Source: Saliniramus sp050485405
GTDB lineage: Bacteria > Pseudomonadota > Alphaproteobacteria > Rhizobiales > Beijerinckiaceae
Assembly (NCBI GenBank): GCA_050485405.1
Contig: JBJHBI010000006.1
Span: 1 to 64,000, forward strand
DNA length: 64,000 nucleotides
Direction: 5' to 3'
Part shown: positions 18,748-25,788 of the stretch, in pieces
Layout: the number at the start of each line of letters is the position of its first letter
How positions within the stretch are numbered: the stretch's first letter is position 1
The notes under the pieces: model-generated
Told to the model about the DNA's origin: nothing
What the model saw: only the letters and a program-made list of their open reading frames with translations
Databases searched by the model: none
Program-made: the position numbers and the translations under genes

Positions 18748-19221
18748 TCACGAGCCGATATCGACGCCGAGTACGTCGGCGAGCATCGCGGCGAAGACCG
18801 GGGACGCCGTGGCGCGCGCGGCTTCGAGGGCGGGATGCGGATCGAGGGTCGTCATGAAGGACAAGTCGAGCATCGACATCATCGATTGTCCGTCCTCCTC
18901 ATAGAACGCAAAATGCCCGCAGGGCATCATCGCCATCGTGTGCAGCCCCGCCTCGACGATATCCGGCCCGATCTCGGGGTAGCAGATCTTCAATGCCGTA
19001 ACCCGCCCGCCGGCGAGGCCGAACTCGGCCAGAAACAGCCAGTCATCGTTCATCTCCGTGTAGGAGCGGACAAGCGCAGAGGCTTCCTGCGGCGGCTGGT
19101 CGAGCTGGCGCACGATGAACATTCCCGCGTCTGCGCCGTCGGTGGCTATGGCCGGCGGGGCGGTAAGCATCGCGGTGGCCAATGCGCCGGCGGCCATGAT
19201 TTTCGTAGCAGTGTAGTGCAT
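18748..19221 (-). CDS. Exported DUF302-like protein
   Basis: A 157-residue protein with a signal peptide (KIMAAGALATAMLTAPPAIA, then TD). The mature part includes ALKICYPEIGPDIVEAGLH followed by TMAMMPCGHFAFYEEDGQ and a later Asp-Pro. This pattern resembles the DUF302 fold (one conserved Cys, hydrophobic strands, then a DP turn). Family members are small soluble or periplasmic proteins of unclear function, some linked to metal or redox stress. The ATG at 19221 is preceded by GGAGGGAGGACATC, a strong site. The family call is moderately sure; the role is unknown. Confidence 0.65.
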   Translation of the reverse strand: MHYTATKIMAAGALATAMLTAPPAIATDGADAGMFIVRQLDQPPQEASALVRSYTEMNDDWLFLAEFGLAGGRVTALKICYPEIGPDIVEAGLHTMAMMPCGHFAFYEEDGQSMMSMLDLSFMTTLDPHPALEAARATASPVFAAMLADVLGVDIGS

Positions 19222-19485
19222 GATGTCCTCCCTCCGATGAGATCGTCCTGGCTGCAGCCACGCGCCCTCCCTCGTTCGCGTATTTTGCAAGTCAACGCGA
19301 TCCGCGAGAAACGCGCTTGAAGAAAGCCTGTCGAATTTCGGGATTCGGCCGGAGGTCAGCCGCTTGCCGAGGCGTCGTTTCTTCAGGAAACCCTCAGATT
19401 TTCTCCTGATCTCCCGCAAGCCCCGGATCAGCCGACGATCTATCCTTCCCGCTTCGATGCATCAGAGCGAGAAAAGGAGCAGATC

Positions 19486-20382
19486 ATGGCTGCTCGGAAC
19501 AATCTGGCGAGCAATCCGGTCGAGCCCGGGGATACGGAGTTCGTCCAATTCTGGAACGAGGTGCTTGCGCCAAAATTCATCCGCTTCCGGCATATTCTGG
19601 TCGACGGCCTCACACGCCACAGCGAGGCGGTGTTCCCGCGCCTGCCCGTTCGCGAGGGTGATCGGGTTCTCGATGTCGGCTGCGGCTTCGGCGATACCGC
19701 GATGAAGCTCGCGCAGATGGTCGGCCCCGACGGTGAGGTGGTCGGCATCGATTGCTGCGACGCGTTTCTCGCCGCCGCCGAGGCGGATCTGGCCCAGACC
19801 GGGCTCGGCAATGTGAAATTCATGCGCGGCGATGCGGAAGTCGCGTTGCCCGAAGGCGCGTTCGACTTCGTTTTCGCCCGGTTCGGCACGATGTTCTTCG
19901 CCAATCCCGTTGCCGGGATGCGCAACATGCGCAAGGCGCTCAGGCCGGGCGGACGCATGACGCATATCGTCTGGCGCCACCCGGACGACAACCCCTGGCT
20001 CTCGATGGCCAAGGGCGTCGTATTGAACTACCTGCCTGCACCCGGCGACGGCGCAAGGACCTGCGGGCCGGGCCCGTTCTCGATGGCGGACGAGGAAACC
20101 GTGCGCAAGATGATGGAGATCGCCGGTTACGAGGATATCCGTTTCGAACGTGTCGATGCGCCGGTCCTGGTCGGCCAGAACGTCCAGGATGCGATCGAAT
20201 TTCAGCTCGCCATCGGACCCGCCGGAGAGGTTTTCCGCGAGGCCGGCGCGACCGCCGAGCAGAAACGCGAGGAGATCGAGACCGCTCTGGCGGCGGCGAT
20301 CCGGCAACAGACGCGCGCCGAGGACGGTATCGTCATGGACAGTTCCTCATGGGTGATCACCGCCCGCAATCCCGCCATCTGA
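19486..20382 (+). CDS. SAM-dependent class I methyltransferase
   Basis: A 298-residue cytoplasmic methyltransferase. SAM motif I reads VLDVGCGFGDTAMKLA near residue 62, the acidic end of strand 2 is VVGIDCC near 85, and motif III GALDFVF-like FDFVFARFGTMFF is near 125. A longer C-terminal part may recognise the substrate. The ATG at 19486 has AAAAGGAG upstream. It is monocistronic. The layout recalls UbiE/Methyltransf_11 and sterol/arsenite-type enzymes, but the substrate cannot be assigned. Confidence 0.88.
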   Translation: MAARNNLASNPVEPGDTEFVQFWNEVLAPKFIRFRHILVDGLTRHSEAVFPRLPVREGDRVLDVGCGFGDTAMKLAQMVGPDGEVVGIDCCDAFLAAAEADLAQTGLGNVKFMRGDAEVALPEGAFDFVFARFGTMFFANPVAGMRNMRKALRPGGRMTHIVWRHPDDNPWLSMAKGVVLNYLPAPGDGARTCGPGPFSMADEETVRKMMEIAGYEDIRFERVDAPVLVGQNVQDAIEFQLAIGPAGEVFREAGATAEQKREEIETALAAAIRQQTRAEDGIVMDSSSWVITARNPAI

Positions 20383-20497
20383 GAGTGCCGCGGGCGGGAG
20401 CATTCGCGTGATGCGGGAAAATCGGTTACCCTGACTTGTGTCCGGCTATGCCGGGCAGCGGCCTGAGCCGTGCGCTACGCATCACAGTGGGGCGCTC

Positions 20498-22120
20498 ATG
20501 CAGGATGGCGAGCAGGACATTTCCGATGCGTCCGTGATCCGGTTCGCCGGGTTCGAGCTCGATCTGCGCGCTTTCGAGCTCCGCCGCGACGGCGTTCCGG
20601 TCCCGATCGAGCCGCGCACCTTCGACCTGATCGCCCTGCTGGCCCGCAATGCCGGGCGGACCGTGACCCGCGACGAGATCTTCGCGACGATCTGGCATGA
20701 TCGCATCGTCTCCGATGCCGCGCTCAGCAGCCAGATCAAGGCTGCGCGGCGCGTGCTCGGCGATGACGGGCTGAGCCAGCATCTGATCAGCACCATTCAT
20801 GGCCGGGGCTTCCGGCTGCGTATCGCGCGCGCCGGTCATGCGGGTAGCCTGCCTGAGCAAGCACCCGCGCAGGCGACGGCTCCACCCCCGGAGGATGCGC
20901 TACCGCCGGATGCGCAGCCCGCGCGCCCCAGGCGGCCCACCCTCGCCGTGTTGCCCCTGAGCAATCTCGACGAGGACGGGCGCGGCAGCGTCATCGCGCA
21001 GGGGCTGACGGAGGATCTGATCAGCGCGCTCTCGCGCACGCGCTGGCTGCGTGTCGTGAGCCGCGCGCCGGTCTTCGCCGTCAGCCGGGAGCAAGACGAC
21101 ATCGCCGATATCGCGCGGGCGCTCGATGCCCGCTATCTCGTGACGGGAAGCCTGCGCCGGGCCGGCGGGCGCGTCCGCGTGACCATGCAGGCGACGGATG
21201 CGCAGACCATGCGCTGTCTGTGGTCGGAGAGTTTCGATCGTCCCATGGGCGACATCTTCGATCTCCAAGAGGAGATCTCCGCCCTCGTCGCCGCACGGAT
21301 CGCGACGGAGCTGGGGATCAGGGAGCAGAAGCGGGCCGCCCGGTTGCCGCGCCGGAATCTCGGCAGCTGGGAGATCTACCAGCTCGGTACGAGCGAATTC
21401 TATCGCTTCACCCCGGAGAGCAACCGCCGTTGCAGGGAGCTGATGCGTCAGGCCATCCGCCTCGATCCCGAATACGCCGAGCCCTATGCCCGGCTCGCTT
21501 ATGCGATCATTCTGGAAGCGGTCTATTTCGAGGGCCCCGTCGACCGGGCGCGCCTCGACGAGGCTCTGGCCCATGCCCGCGAAGCCGTGGCGCGTGACGA
21601 TCTCGATGCGAACGCCTATTTCGCCCTCGGACGCGTGCGCCTCGCCCGCTGTGAATACGCGCTCGCCATAGACGCGCTCGAAACCGCCGTCTCGCTCAAT
21701 CCCTGCCACGCGCTGTCCTATTGCGGGCTCGGCGATTCGCTCGCTTACGAAGGCGAGATCGACGCCTCCCTGCGCATGTTCGACAAGGCGCTCGCGCTCG
21801 CCCCGCATGACCCGTTTCGCTGGGCCTTCATGTCCTATCGTTCGCTCGCCCATCTCTTCGACGGCCAGTTCGACGAAGCGGCGCAATGGGCGCAACGCGC
21901 CGCGAATCTCCCCAATGCGCATTACTGGTCGAAGGCCAACCTCGTCTCGGCCCTCGGGCATCTCGGAGCCGGCGAGAATCTGCGCTTCGCGGTCTCGGCT
22001 TTGCACGAGGCGCGCCCCGGCTTCTCATGCGCCTTTGCGAAGGAGCGTCTGTTCTACGTCAAGCGCGACGAGCAGATGGAAACCTTCCTCGAAGGCCTGC
22101 GCCGGGCCGGGATTCCGTGA
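20498..22120 (+). CDS. Winged-helix (OmpR/PhoB-type) transcriptional regulator with TolB-like and TPR domains
   Basis: A CadC-type one-component regulator of 540 residues. An N-terminal OmpR winged helix (about residues 10-105) contains VTRDEIFATIWHDRIVSDAALS and ISTIHGRGFRLR. Then comes a TolB-like segment, LAVLPLSNLDEDGRGSVIAQGLTEDL and the strand MRCLWSESFDRPMGDIFDLQ, typical of adenylate-cyclase-associated CHASE-like regulators. The last 230 residues are TPR helices. There is no cyclase domain and no membrane helix. The ATG at 20498 is preferred over an upstream GTG at 20438. The target genes are unknown. Confidence 0.85.
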   Translation: MQDGEQDISDASVIRFAGFELDLRAFELRRDGVPVPIEPRTFDLIALLARNAGRTVTRDEIFATIWHDRIVSDAALSSQIKAARRVLGDDGLSQHLISTIHGRGFRLRIARAGHAGSLPEQAPAQATAPPPEDALPPDAQPARPRRPTLAVLPLSNLDEDGRGSVIAQGLTEDLISALSRTRWLRVVSRAPVFAVSREQDDIADIARALDARYLVTGSLRRAGGRVRVTMQATDAQTMRCLWSESFDRPMGDIFDLQEEISALVAARIATELGIREQKRAARLPRRNLGSWEIYQLGTSEFYRFTPESNRRCRELMRQAIRLDPEYAEPYARLAYAIILEAVYFEGPVDRARLDEALAHAREAVARDDLDANAYFALGRVRLARCEYALAIDALETAVSLNPCHALSYCGLGDSLAYEGEIDASLRMFDKALALAPHDPFRWAFMSYRSLAHLFDGQFDEAAQWAQRAANLPNAHYWSKANLVSALGHLGAGENLRFAVSALHEARPGFSCAFAKERLFYVKRDEQMETFLEGLRRAGIP

Positions 22121-22138
22121 GCCGGATCAGCCCGGCTC
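22119..22138. terminator. Hairpin between convergent genes
   Basis: GAGCCGG at 22119-22125 pairs with CCGGCTC at 22132-22138, a 6-base loop, starting inside the stop codon of the upstream regulator. It sits between two convergent genes (regulator and allA), so it may terminate both. No T tract. Confidence 0.5.
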
Positions 22139-22161
22139 GGCAGGTTCGCGCGGAGCCCCGC

Positions 22162-22632
22162 TCAGCCCGAGACCGTCACCGCCTCGGCCAGGTCGCGAAA
22201 CTCCTCGTCGCGCCCGTCATCGGCGAGCCACATCCCGATGGCGAAGCTGCCCGGCCCGTCGAGCACGGTCAGCGGGTGGTGCCAGATATCGGCGCCGAAG
22301 ACGATCCCCTCCTCCGGCCCGGCGATGAAAGCCTGCATCCGCTTGATATCCGGCCCGCCATCCTCGCCATGCGGCGCCACCACGACGAGCCAGCGCGCGA
22401 CCTGCATCGGCACGAAGCTCTGCGACGAGAACTCATGCCGCTCCATCAGCTTCACCGCGAAGGGAAGCACCACCGGCTCCACCACCCGCGCAATGCTCAG
22501 GCTCGCCCGCGCCTCAGGCCGCAGATTGACGAGCCCGTCATCGAAATAATCGCGCCCGGCTGGATCAGGCGCGCGCAGGACGGTGCCGAAGGGGGCGAAA
22601 CTGGCGGAATCGAGGGGCTGGGCTTTGATCAT
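22162..22632 (-). CDS. allA: Ureidoglycolate lyase
   Basis: AllA splits ureidoglycolate to glyoxylate and urea in purine/allantoin breakdown. The 156-residue cupin-like protein begins MIKAQPLDSASFAPFGTVL. Cupin-type residues lie in VVAPHGEDGGPDIKRMQAF and GADIWHHPLTVL. Length fits the family. No other allantoin genes are adjacent. A decayed copy of its first 14 codons and upstream bases lies 1.4 kb away at 23991-24030. Confidence 0.92.
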   Translation of the reverse strand: MIKAQPLDSASFAPFGTVLRAPDPAGRDYFDDGLVNLRPEARASLSIARVVEPVVLPFAVKLMERHEFSSQSFVPMQVARWLVVVAPHGEDGGPDIKRMQAFIAGPEEGIVFGADIWHHPLTVLDGPGSFAIGMWLADDGRDEEFRDLAEAVTVSG

Positions 22633-22675
22633 GGGGAGAGTTTAGCGGGGGAATTTCTGGGGGGATAGGGGGATG

Positions 22676-22694
22676 CGGGCAGTGTGGCTGCCCG
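22676..22694. terminator. Hairpin between DUF6481 gene and allA
   Basis: CGGGCAG-TGTGG-CTGCCCG forms a 7-base-pair stem in the gap between the two minus-strand genes, about 75 bases past the DUF6481 stop. No T tract; assignment as a terminator is tentative. Confidence 0.3.
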
Positions 22695-22769
22695 TCATCG
22701 TCACGTGCGAGCGATCCCCGAGAACAGCGCGATCCCGGCATCGCTGTCGCGCCATATCTCCGCCACGCC

Positions 22770-23117
22770 TTATCTCTGTCGCGCCTTGCGGTTGGCGTAG
22801 CGCTGATCGCGTGCGGCCTTTCGCGCGGCCTCATCTTCGATGACGCGAGAGACGCGGTCTTTCTCGGCCTTCGCGTGAACTGCGGCTTCGGCTGCGGCGG
22901 CGGCCTCGATCTGCATCTGCTCGTCGCGCTTCAGGCGTTCCTTCTCGGCGCGGCGTTCTTCCCTGGCTGCCGCGATCGCCTTGCGCTCTTCCTGGCGTGC
23001 GAGCCGGGTCGGCTCGGCGGCTTCCTTTGCGGCACGATAGTTCTGGAGGAGAGCGGCCTTCGCATCGGCAGCGGCGCGGCGGCGATCGATTAGATCGTTG
23101 TCTCTGACGTTTTTCAA
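22770..23117 (-). CDS. DUF6481 family protein
   Basis: A 115-residue, highly charged helical protein: MKNVRDNDLIDRRRAAADAK, then repeated Ala/Glu/Lys/Arg runs that predict one long helix. This matches the alphaproteobacterial DUF6481 family, often found near cold-shock genes. Function is unknown; the basic helix could bind RNA or DNA. The start is TTG at 23117 with a weak GGAA site. It follows the small coiled-coil gene and cspA in the same direction. Confidence 0.85.
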   Translation of the reverse strand: MKNVRDNDLIDRRRAAADAKAALLQNYRAAKEAAEPTRLARQEERKAIAAAREERRAEKERLKRDEQMQIEAAAAAEAAVHAKAEKDRVSRVIEDEAARKAARDQRYANRKARQR

Positions 23118-23150
23118 ATCTGGTTCCGTTTCGGTTCTGGGATGCTGAGC

Positions 23151-23372
23151 TCAGCCCTTGGTGGTTCGTTTCGACAGGAGCGCGGCAGTCGCCTTCGCGC
23201 GATCATCCGCTTCCTTTGCGAGGCGGGCATTCTTCAGACGCGACGTCTTGTCCTCACGCGCCTCGGCGATCGTGTCGAGCTCTTCGATGGCGCGGGTGCG
23301 CGCGAGCAACTGGGATTGCACCTTCGTGAAGGCGGTCTCCGCCTGCTGGCGGGGCTTCGACTGTTGCGTCAT
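23151..23372 (-). CDS. Small coiled-coil protein, conserved neighbour of cspA
   Basis: A 73-residue charged helical protein starting MTQQSKPRQQAETAFTKVQS, with no Cys and high Ala/Lys/Glu. The start has GGAGGAACGATC upstream, which supports translation. It lies between cspA and the DUF6481 gene in the same direction, 37 bases after the cspA terminator. Function is unknown; the composition suggests a short coiled coil that might associate with nucleic acid. Confidence 0.7.
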   Translation of the reverse strand: MTQQSKPRQQAETAFTKVQSQLLARTRAIEELDTIAEAREDKTSRLKNARLAKEADDRAKATAALLSKRTTKG

Positions 23373-23409
23373 GATCGTTCCTCCGGCTCGCCCGATGACG
23401 AGCGGCAAT

Positions 23410-23435
23410 AAAAAAGGCCAGGCAAATGCCTGACC
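23410..23435 (-). terminator. Rho-independent terminator of cspA
   Basis: On the minus strand GGTCAGGCA pairs with TGCCTGGCC (one G-T wobble) and is followed at once by six T. This is the clearest intrinsic terminator in the window. It lies about 65 bases past the cspA stop and before the small coiled-coil gene. Confidence 0.85.
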
Positions 23436-23500
23436 TCTCTCAGTCTCGTACTCTCGACAGTGCCAGTACATCCGTGGTCAAAGGAGAGCCGATACTGAAT

Positions 23501-23710
23501 TCACGCAGCCTGCAGATTGCAAGCCGACATCTTGCCGGACTTACGGTCCTGCTCCAGCTCGTAGCTGATCTTCTGGCCTTCGACGATTTCGCGCATACCG
23601 GCGCGCTCGACGGCCGAGATATGGACGAATGCGTCAGCACCACCATCATCCGGCTGGATGAAGCCAAAGCCCTTGGTGGAATTGAACCATTTAACTGTGC
23701 CGGTGACCAT
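23501..23710 (-). CDS. cspA: Cold-shock protein
   Basis: A 69-residue single-stranded nucleic-acid chaperone. RNP1 is KGFGFIQ (residues 13-19) and RNP2 is VFVHIS-like AFVHIS near 27. The start MVTGTVKWFNSTKGFGFIQP is typical. The ATG at 23710 has AAGGGA at the right spacing. It has its own near-consensus promoter (23858-23886), a roughly 140-base leader, and a strong terminator. Long cspA leaders often fold and regulate translation with temperature, which may apply here. Confidence 0.97.
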   Translation of the reverse strand: MVTGTVKWFNSTKGFGFIQPDDGGADAFVHISAVERAGMREIVEGQKISYELEQDRKSGKMSACNLQAA

Positions 23711-23857
23711 GACGATCCCTTTCATAACAAGTATTGACGACCGCCACGCAGGAATGCGTCGCGGCTTAGGGTAACGATTTTTGAAAGGGAGGTTCGTCCA
23801 GGCGCGATGCCAATCGCGCGATAACCAAAGCTCAGCAAGCAAATATCGATGGGAACT

Positions 23858-23886
23858 TATCTAGACGCTGCCTGATGCAATGTCAA
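23858..23886 (-). promoter_or_regulatory. Sigma-70 promoter of cspA
   Basis: On the minus strand the -35 is TTGACA (23881-23886) and the -10 is TAGATA (23858-23863), separated by 17 bases. This is the best consensus promoter in the window. The start would be near 23851, giving a leader of about 140 bases before the cspA ATG. Confidence 0.8.
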
Positions 23887-23990
23887 CCGTTTGTTTTTCT
23901 TGGCGGTCGGTGGACGGGGCGGGATGGGGCGGGGGGTGTGTCGGGTTAGGCGTGCGCGGGGCGATCTGTGTCGCGGAGGAAAGGCGGAGG

Positions 23991-24030
23991 GCGGGAAGGT
24001 GGCGGAATCGAGCGGTTGCAGTTTGGACAT
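23991..24030 (-). pseudogene. Relic of the allA 5' end
   Basis: Reading from the ATG at 24030 gives MSKLQPLDSATFPP, close to the allA start MIKAQPLDSASFAP at 22632. About three quarters of the 42 bases agree, and the upstream GGGGAG...TTT is similar too. After codon 14 the match ends. It is a short remnant, not a gene. The rest of 24031-24319 holds no gene I can support. Confidence 0.55.
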
Positions 24031-24319
24031 GAGGGGAGTTTTACGTGGAATCGGGGCGCTTCGGGATATTTGGAGTGAGAGAAACAGGGCATGTGACTCC
24101 TATTGCGGTCAATTAGGCGCCTCAGGTTAGCTCCTGAAAACTGTCATCTGGCGATTCGGGGGATCAGTCCGGGGTCGGTCTCGGGCGGGAAAAAGCTTTA
24201 CAGGTCACCAGCAGCTAATGGCTGCTTTGCGCCCAAAGCTGCCTATCGGCACCTCTGCGCAACTTTTCATTACGCACAAACCACGTATATTCCGGCTTGA
24301 GAATCGCACGGAGTCCGCT

Positions 24320-25654
24320 ATGCCGTCCATTGACGAACTTTTGCCACTAGTCGCCGAAGCGCGCGAGGATCTGGCTTCGGAATACAAGAACTGGCTCAAT
24401 CTTACTAAGACCAACCACAAGGCGGTTCTCGCCAAGGCTGCCATTGCTATTGCCAATCACGGCGGTGGCTACATTATCATTGGCATGCGGGATGAACGTG
24501 CACAACTCGTATCCACAATACGCGCTGACGAGATCCCTGCCACAGATCAAGATGCGGTGAATGCTGCAATCCAGCGATTTGCGACACCAGAGTTTCATTG
24601 TGAGGTGTACTTTGTCCCGCATCCCGAAACAAACGTCCTCCATCCCGTGATTGTTGTACCCGGTGGCATGACCGAGCCCGTAATGAGCAAGCGTGACTGC
24701 GAAGACGTCATCGCACAAAACCGAGTCTATATCCGAAAACCGGGCCCGCGCAGCGAGGAGCCTCAGACCGGCGAAGAATGGCGCGCACTTCTGCGCCGTT
24801 GTGTTCAAAATGGACGCGAGGACATGCTGGATGCCATTAGGGCAATTGTGTCAGGTCGTGTCGAGCCAATAGCCCATTTACCAAACGCAGCAGCCGAACT
24901 GCACGACTTTGTTGTAGGAGGACGCGACCGCTGGGAGGAACTCGCCGCTGATCTTCCCAAGAATGATATGGCAAGGTTCCCACACGGCTACTACGAAATG
25001 GCGTTCAAATTAATTGGGGCTGAGCCGGCTCCAACGCTCTTAGAACTGCGCAGGCGCCTTCAGATAGCGCAACGCATTCGCCTGACTGGCTGGACAACTT
25101 TCCTCGAGATGAACCGTCCCGAATGGGCGCCGTACCTGCATGAGGATTTCATTGAAGCTTGGGTGGGTCGGAAGGTCGATCGTGATTCGCTGCGCACGTC
25201 AGCACACTGCGACTTCTGGCGCGCTTCGCGCGACGGCAAACTTTACACGATCCGTGGCTATTCCGAGGACGGTATACCCAACAAGGTACAGGCCGGCACA
25301 GCGATTGATCTGACCATGCCCGTCTGGCGCGTCGGCGAAGGACTGCTGTTCGCGAGCCGTTTTGCCGAAACATTTGAGGGGGTAGAGTCGATCGCCATCG
25401 AGTGCACCTTTACCGGTCTGAAAAACCGATATCTGACAAGTGTAAATGGAATGCGCGCCATGTTCGACGACCTGTATTCGCGTACAGACGCCGTTACTCT
25501 GGTTGGCCAGCCCTCCGTACAGCAGGTGCGAGATAATATGACCGAAGTGTTACATACTCTGCTTTCGCCGCTTTACGAGCGATTCGATTTCTTCGAAGCT
25601 CCATTTGAATTGTTCGATACGGAACTCAACAAGCTGCGGGGCGGGCGCTTTTAA
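24320..25654 (+). CDS. Schlafen AlbA_2-domain protein (putative defence or regulatory ATP-binding protein)
   Basis: A 444-residue protein. The N-terminus fits an AlbA_2/Schlafen domain: EYKNWLNLT near residue 22, then AIAIANHGGGYIIIGMRDE near 42-60 (strand, Gly-rich turn, strand), and a later VYIRKPGPRSEEP. The central and C-terminal parts are helical with no recognised domain. AlbA_2 proteins include nucleic-acid-binding regulators and some phage-defence or tRNA-acting proteins. The base composition is less GC-rich than its neighbours, which suggests transfer. CGGAG lies seven bases before the chosen ATG. No partner gene lies beside it. Confidence 0.75.
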   Translation: MPSIDELLPLVAEAREDLASEYKNWLNLTKTNHKAVLAKAAIAIANHGGGYIIIGMRDERAQLVSTIRADEIPATDQDAVNAAIQRFATPEFHCEVYFVPHPETNVLHPVIVVPGGMTEPVMSKRDCEDVIAQNRVYIRKPGPRSEEPQTGEEWRALLRRCVQNGREDMLDAIRAIVSGRVEPIAHLPNAAAELHDFVVGGRDRWEELAADLPKNDMARFPHGYYEMAFKLIGAEPAPTLLELRRRLQIAQRIRLTGWTTFLEMNRPEWAPYLHEDFIEAWVGRKVDRDSLRTSAHCDFWRASRDGKLYTIRGYSEDGIPNKVQAGTAIDLTMPVWRVGEGLLFASRFAETFEGVESIAIECTFTGLKNRYLTSVNGMRAMFDDLYSRTDAVTLVGQPSVQQVRDNMTEVLHTLLSPLYERFDFFEAPFELFDTELNKLRGGRF

Positions 25655-25788
25655 AATTACGTGTTTAATTCAAAGATTTCATTAGATTCTGCCTTTAGAA
25701 CAACAAACCGTTACGATGAGAGCAATGCCTTAGCAGCAACAAGGAGCTTGTCAGGAGCCGTCAAACGCCTCTTTGCCGAGCCTCCCCC

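Noticed and set aside
23891..24130. 79-codon Gly/Arg-rich plus-strand frame
   Set aside because: The same bases read better as a minus-strand relic of the allA start; the plus frame has skewed composition and no support.
24120..25760. 8-base inverted match (GCTCCTGA/TCAGGAGC) flanking the AlbA_2 gene as possible ends of an element
   Set aside because: Too short and in the wrong arrangement for target-site duplications or attachment sites; expected by chance.
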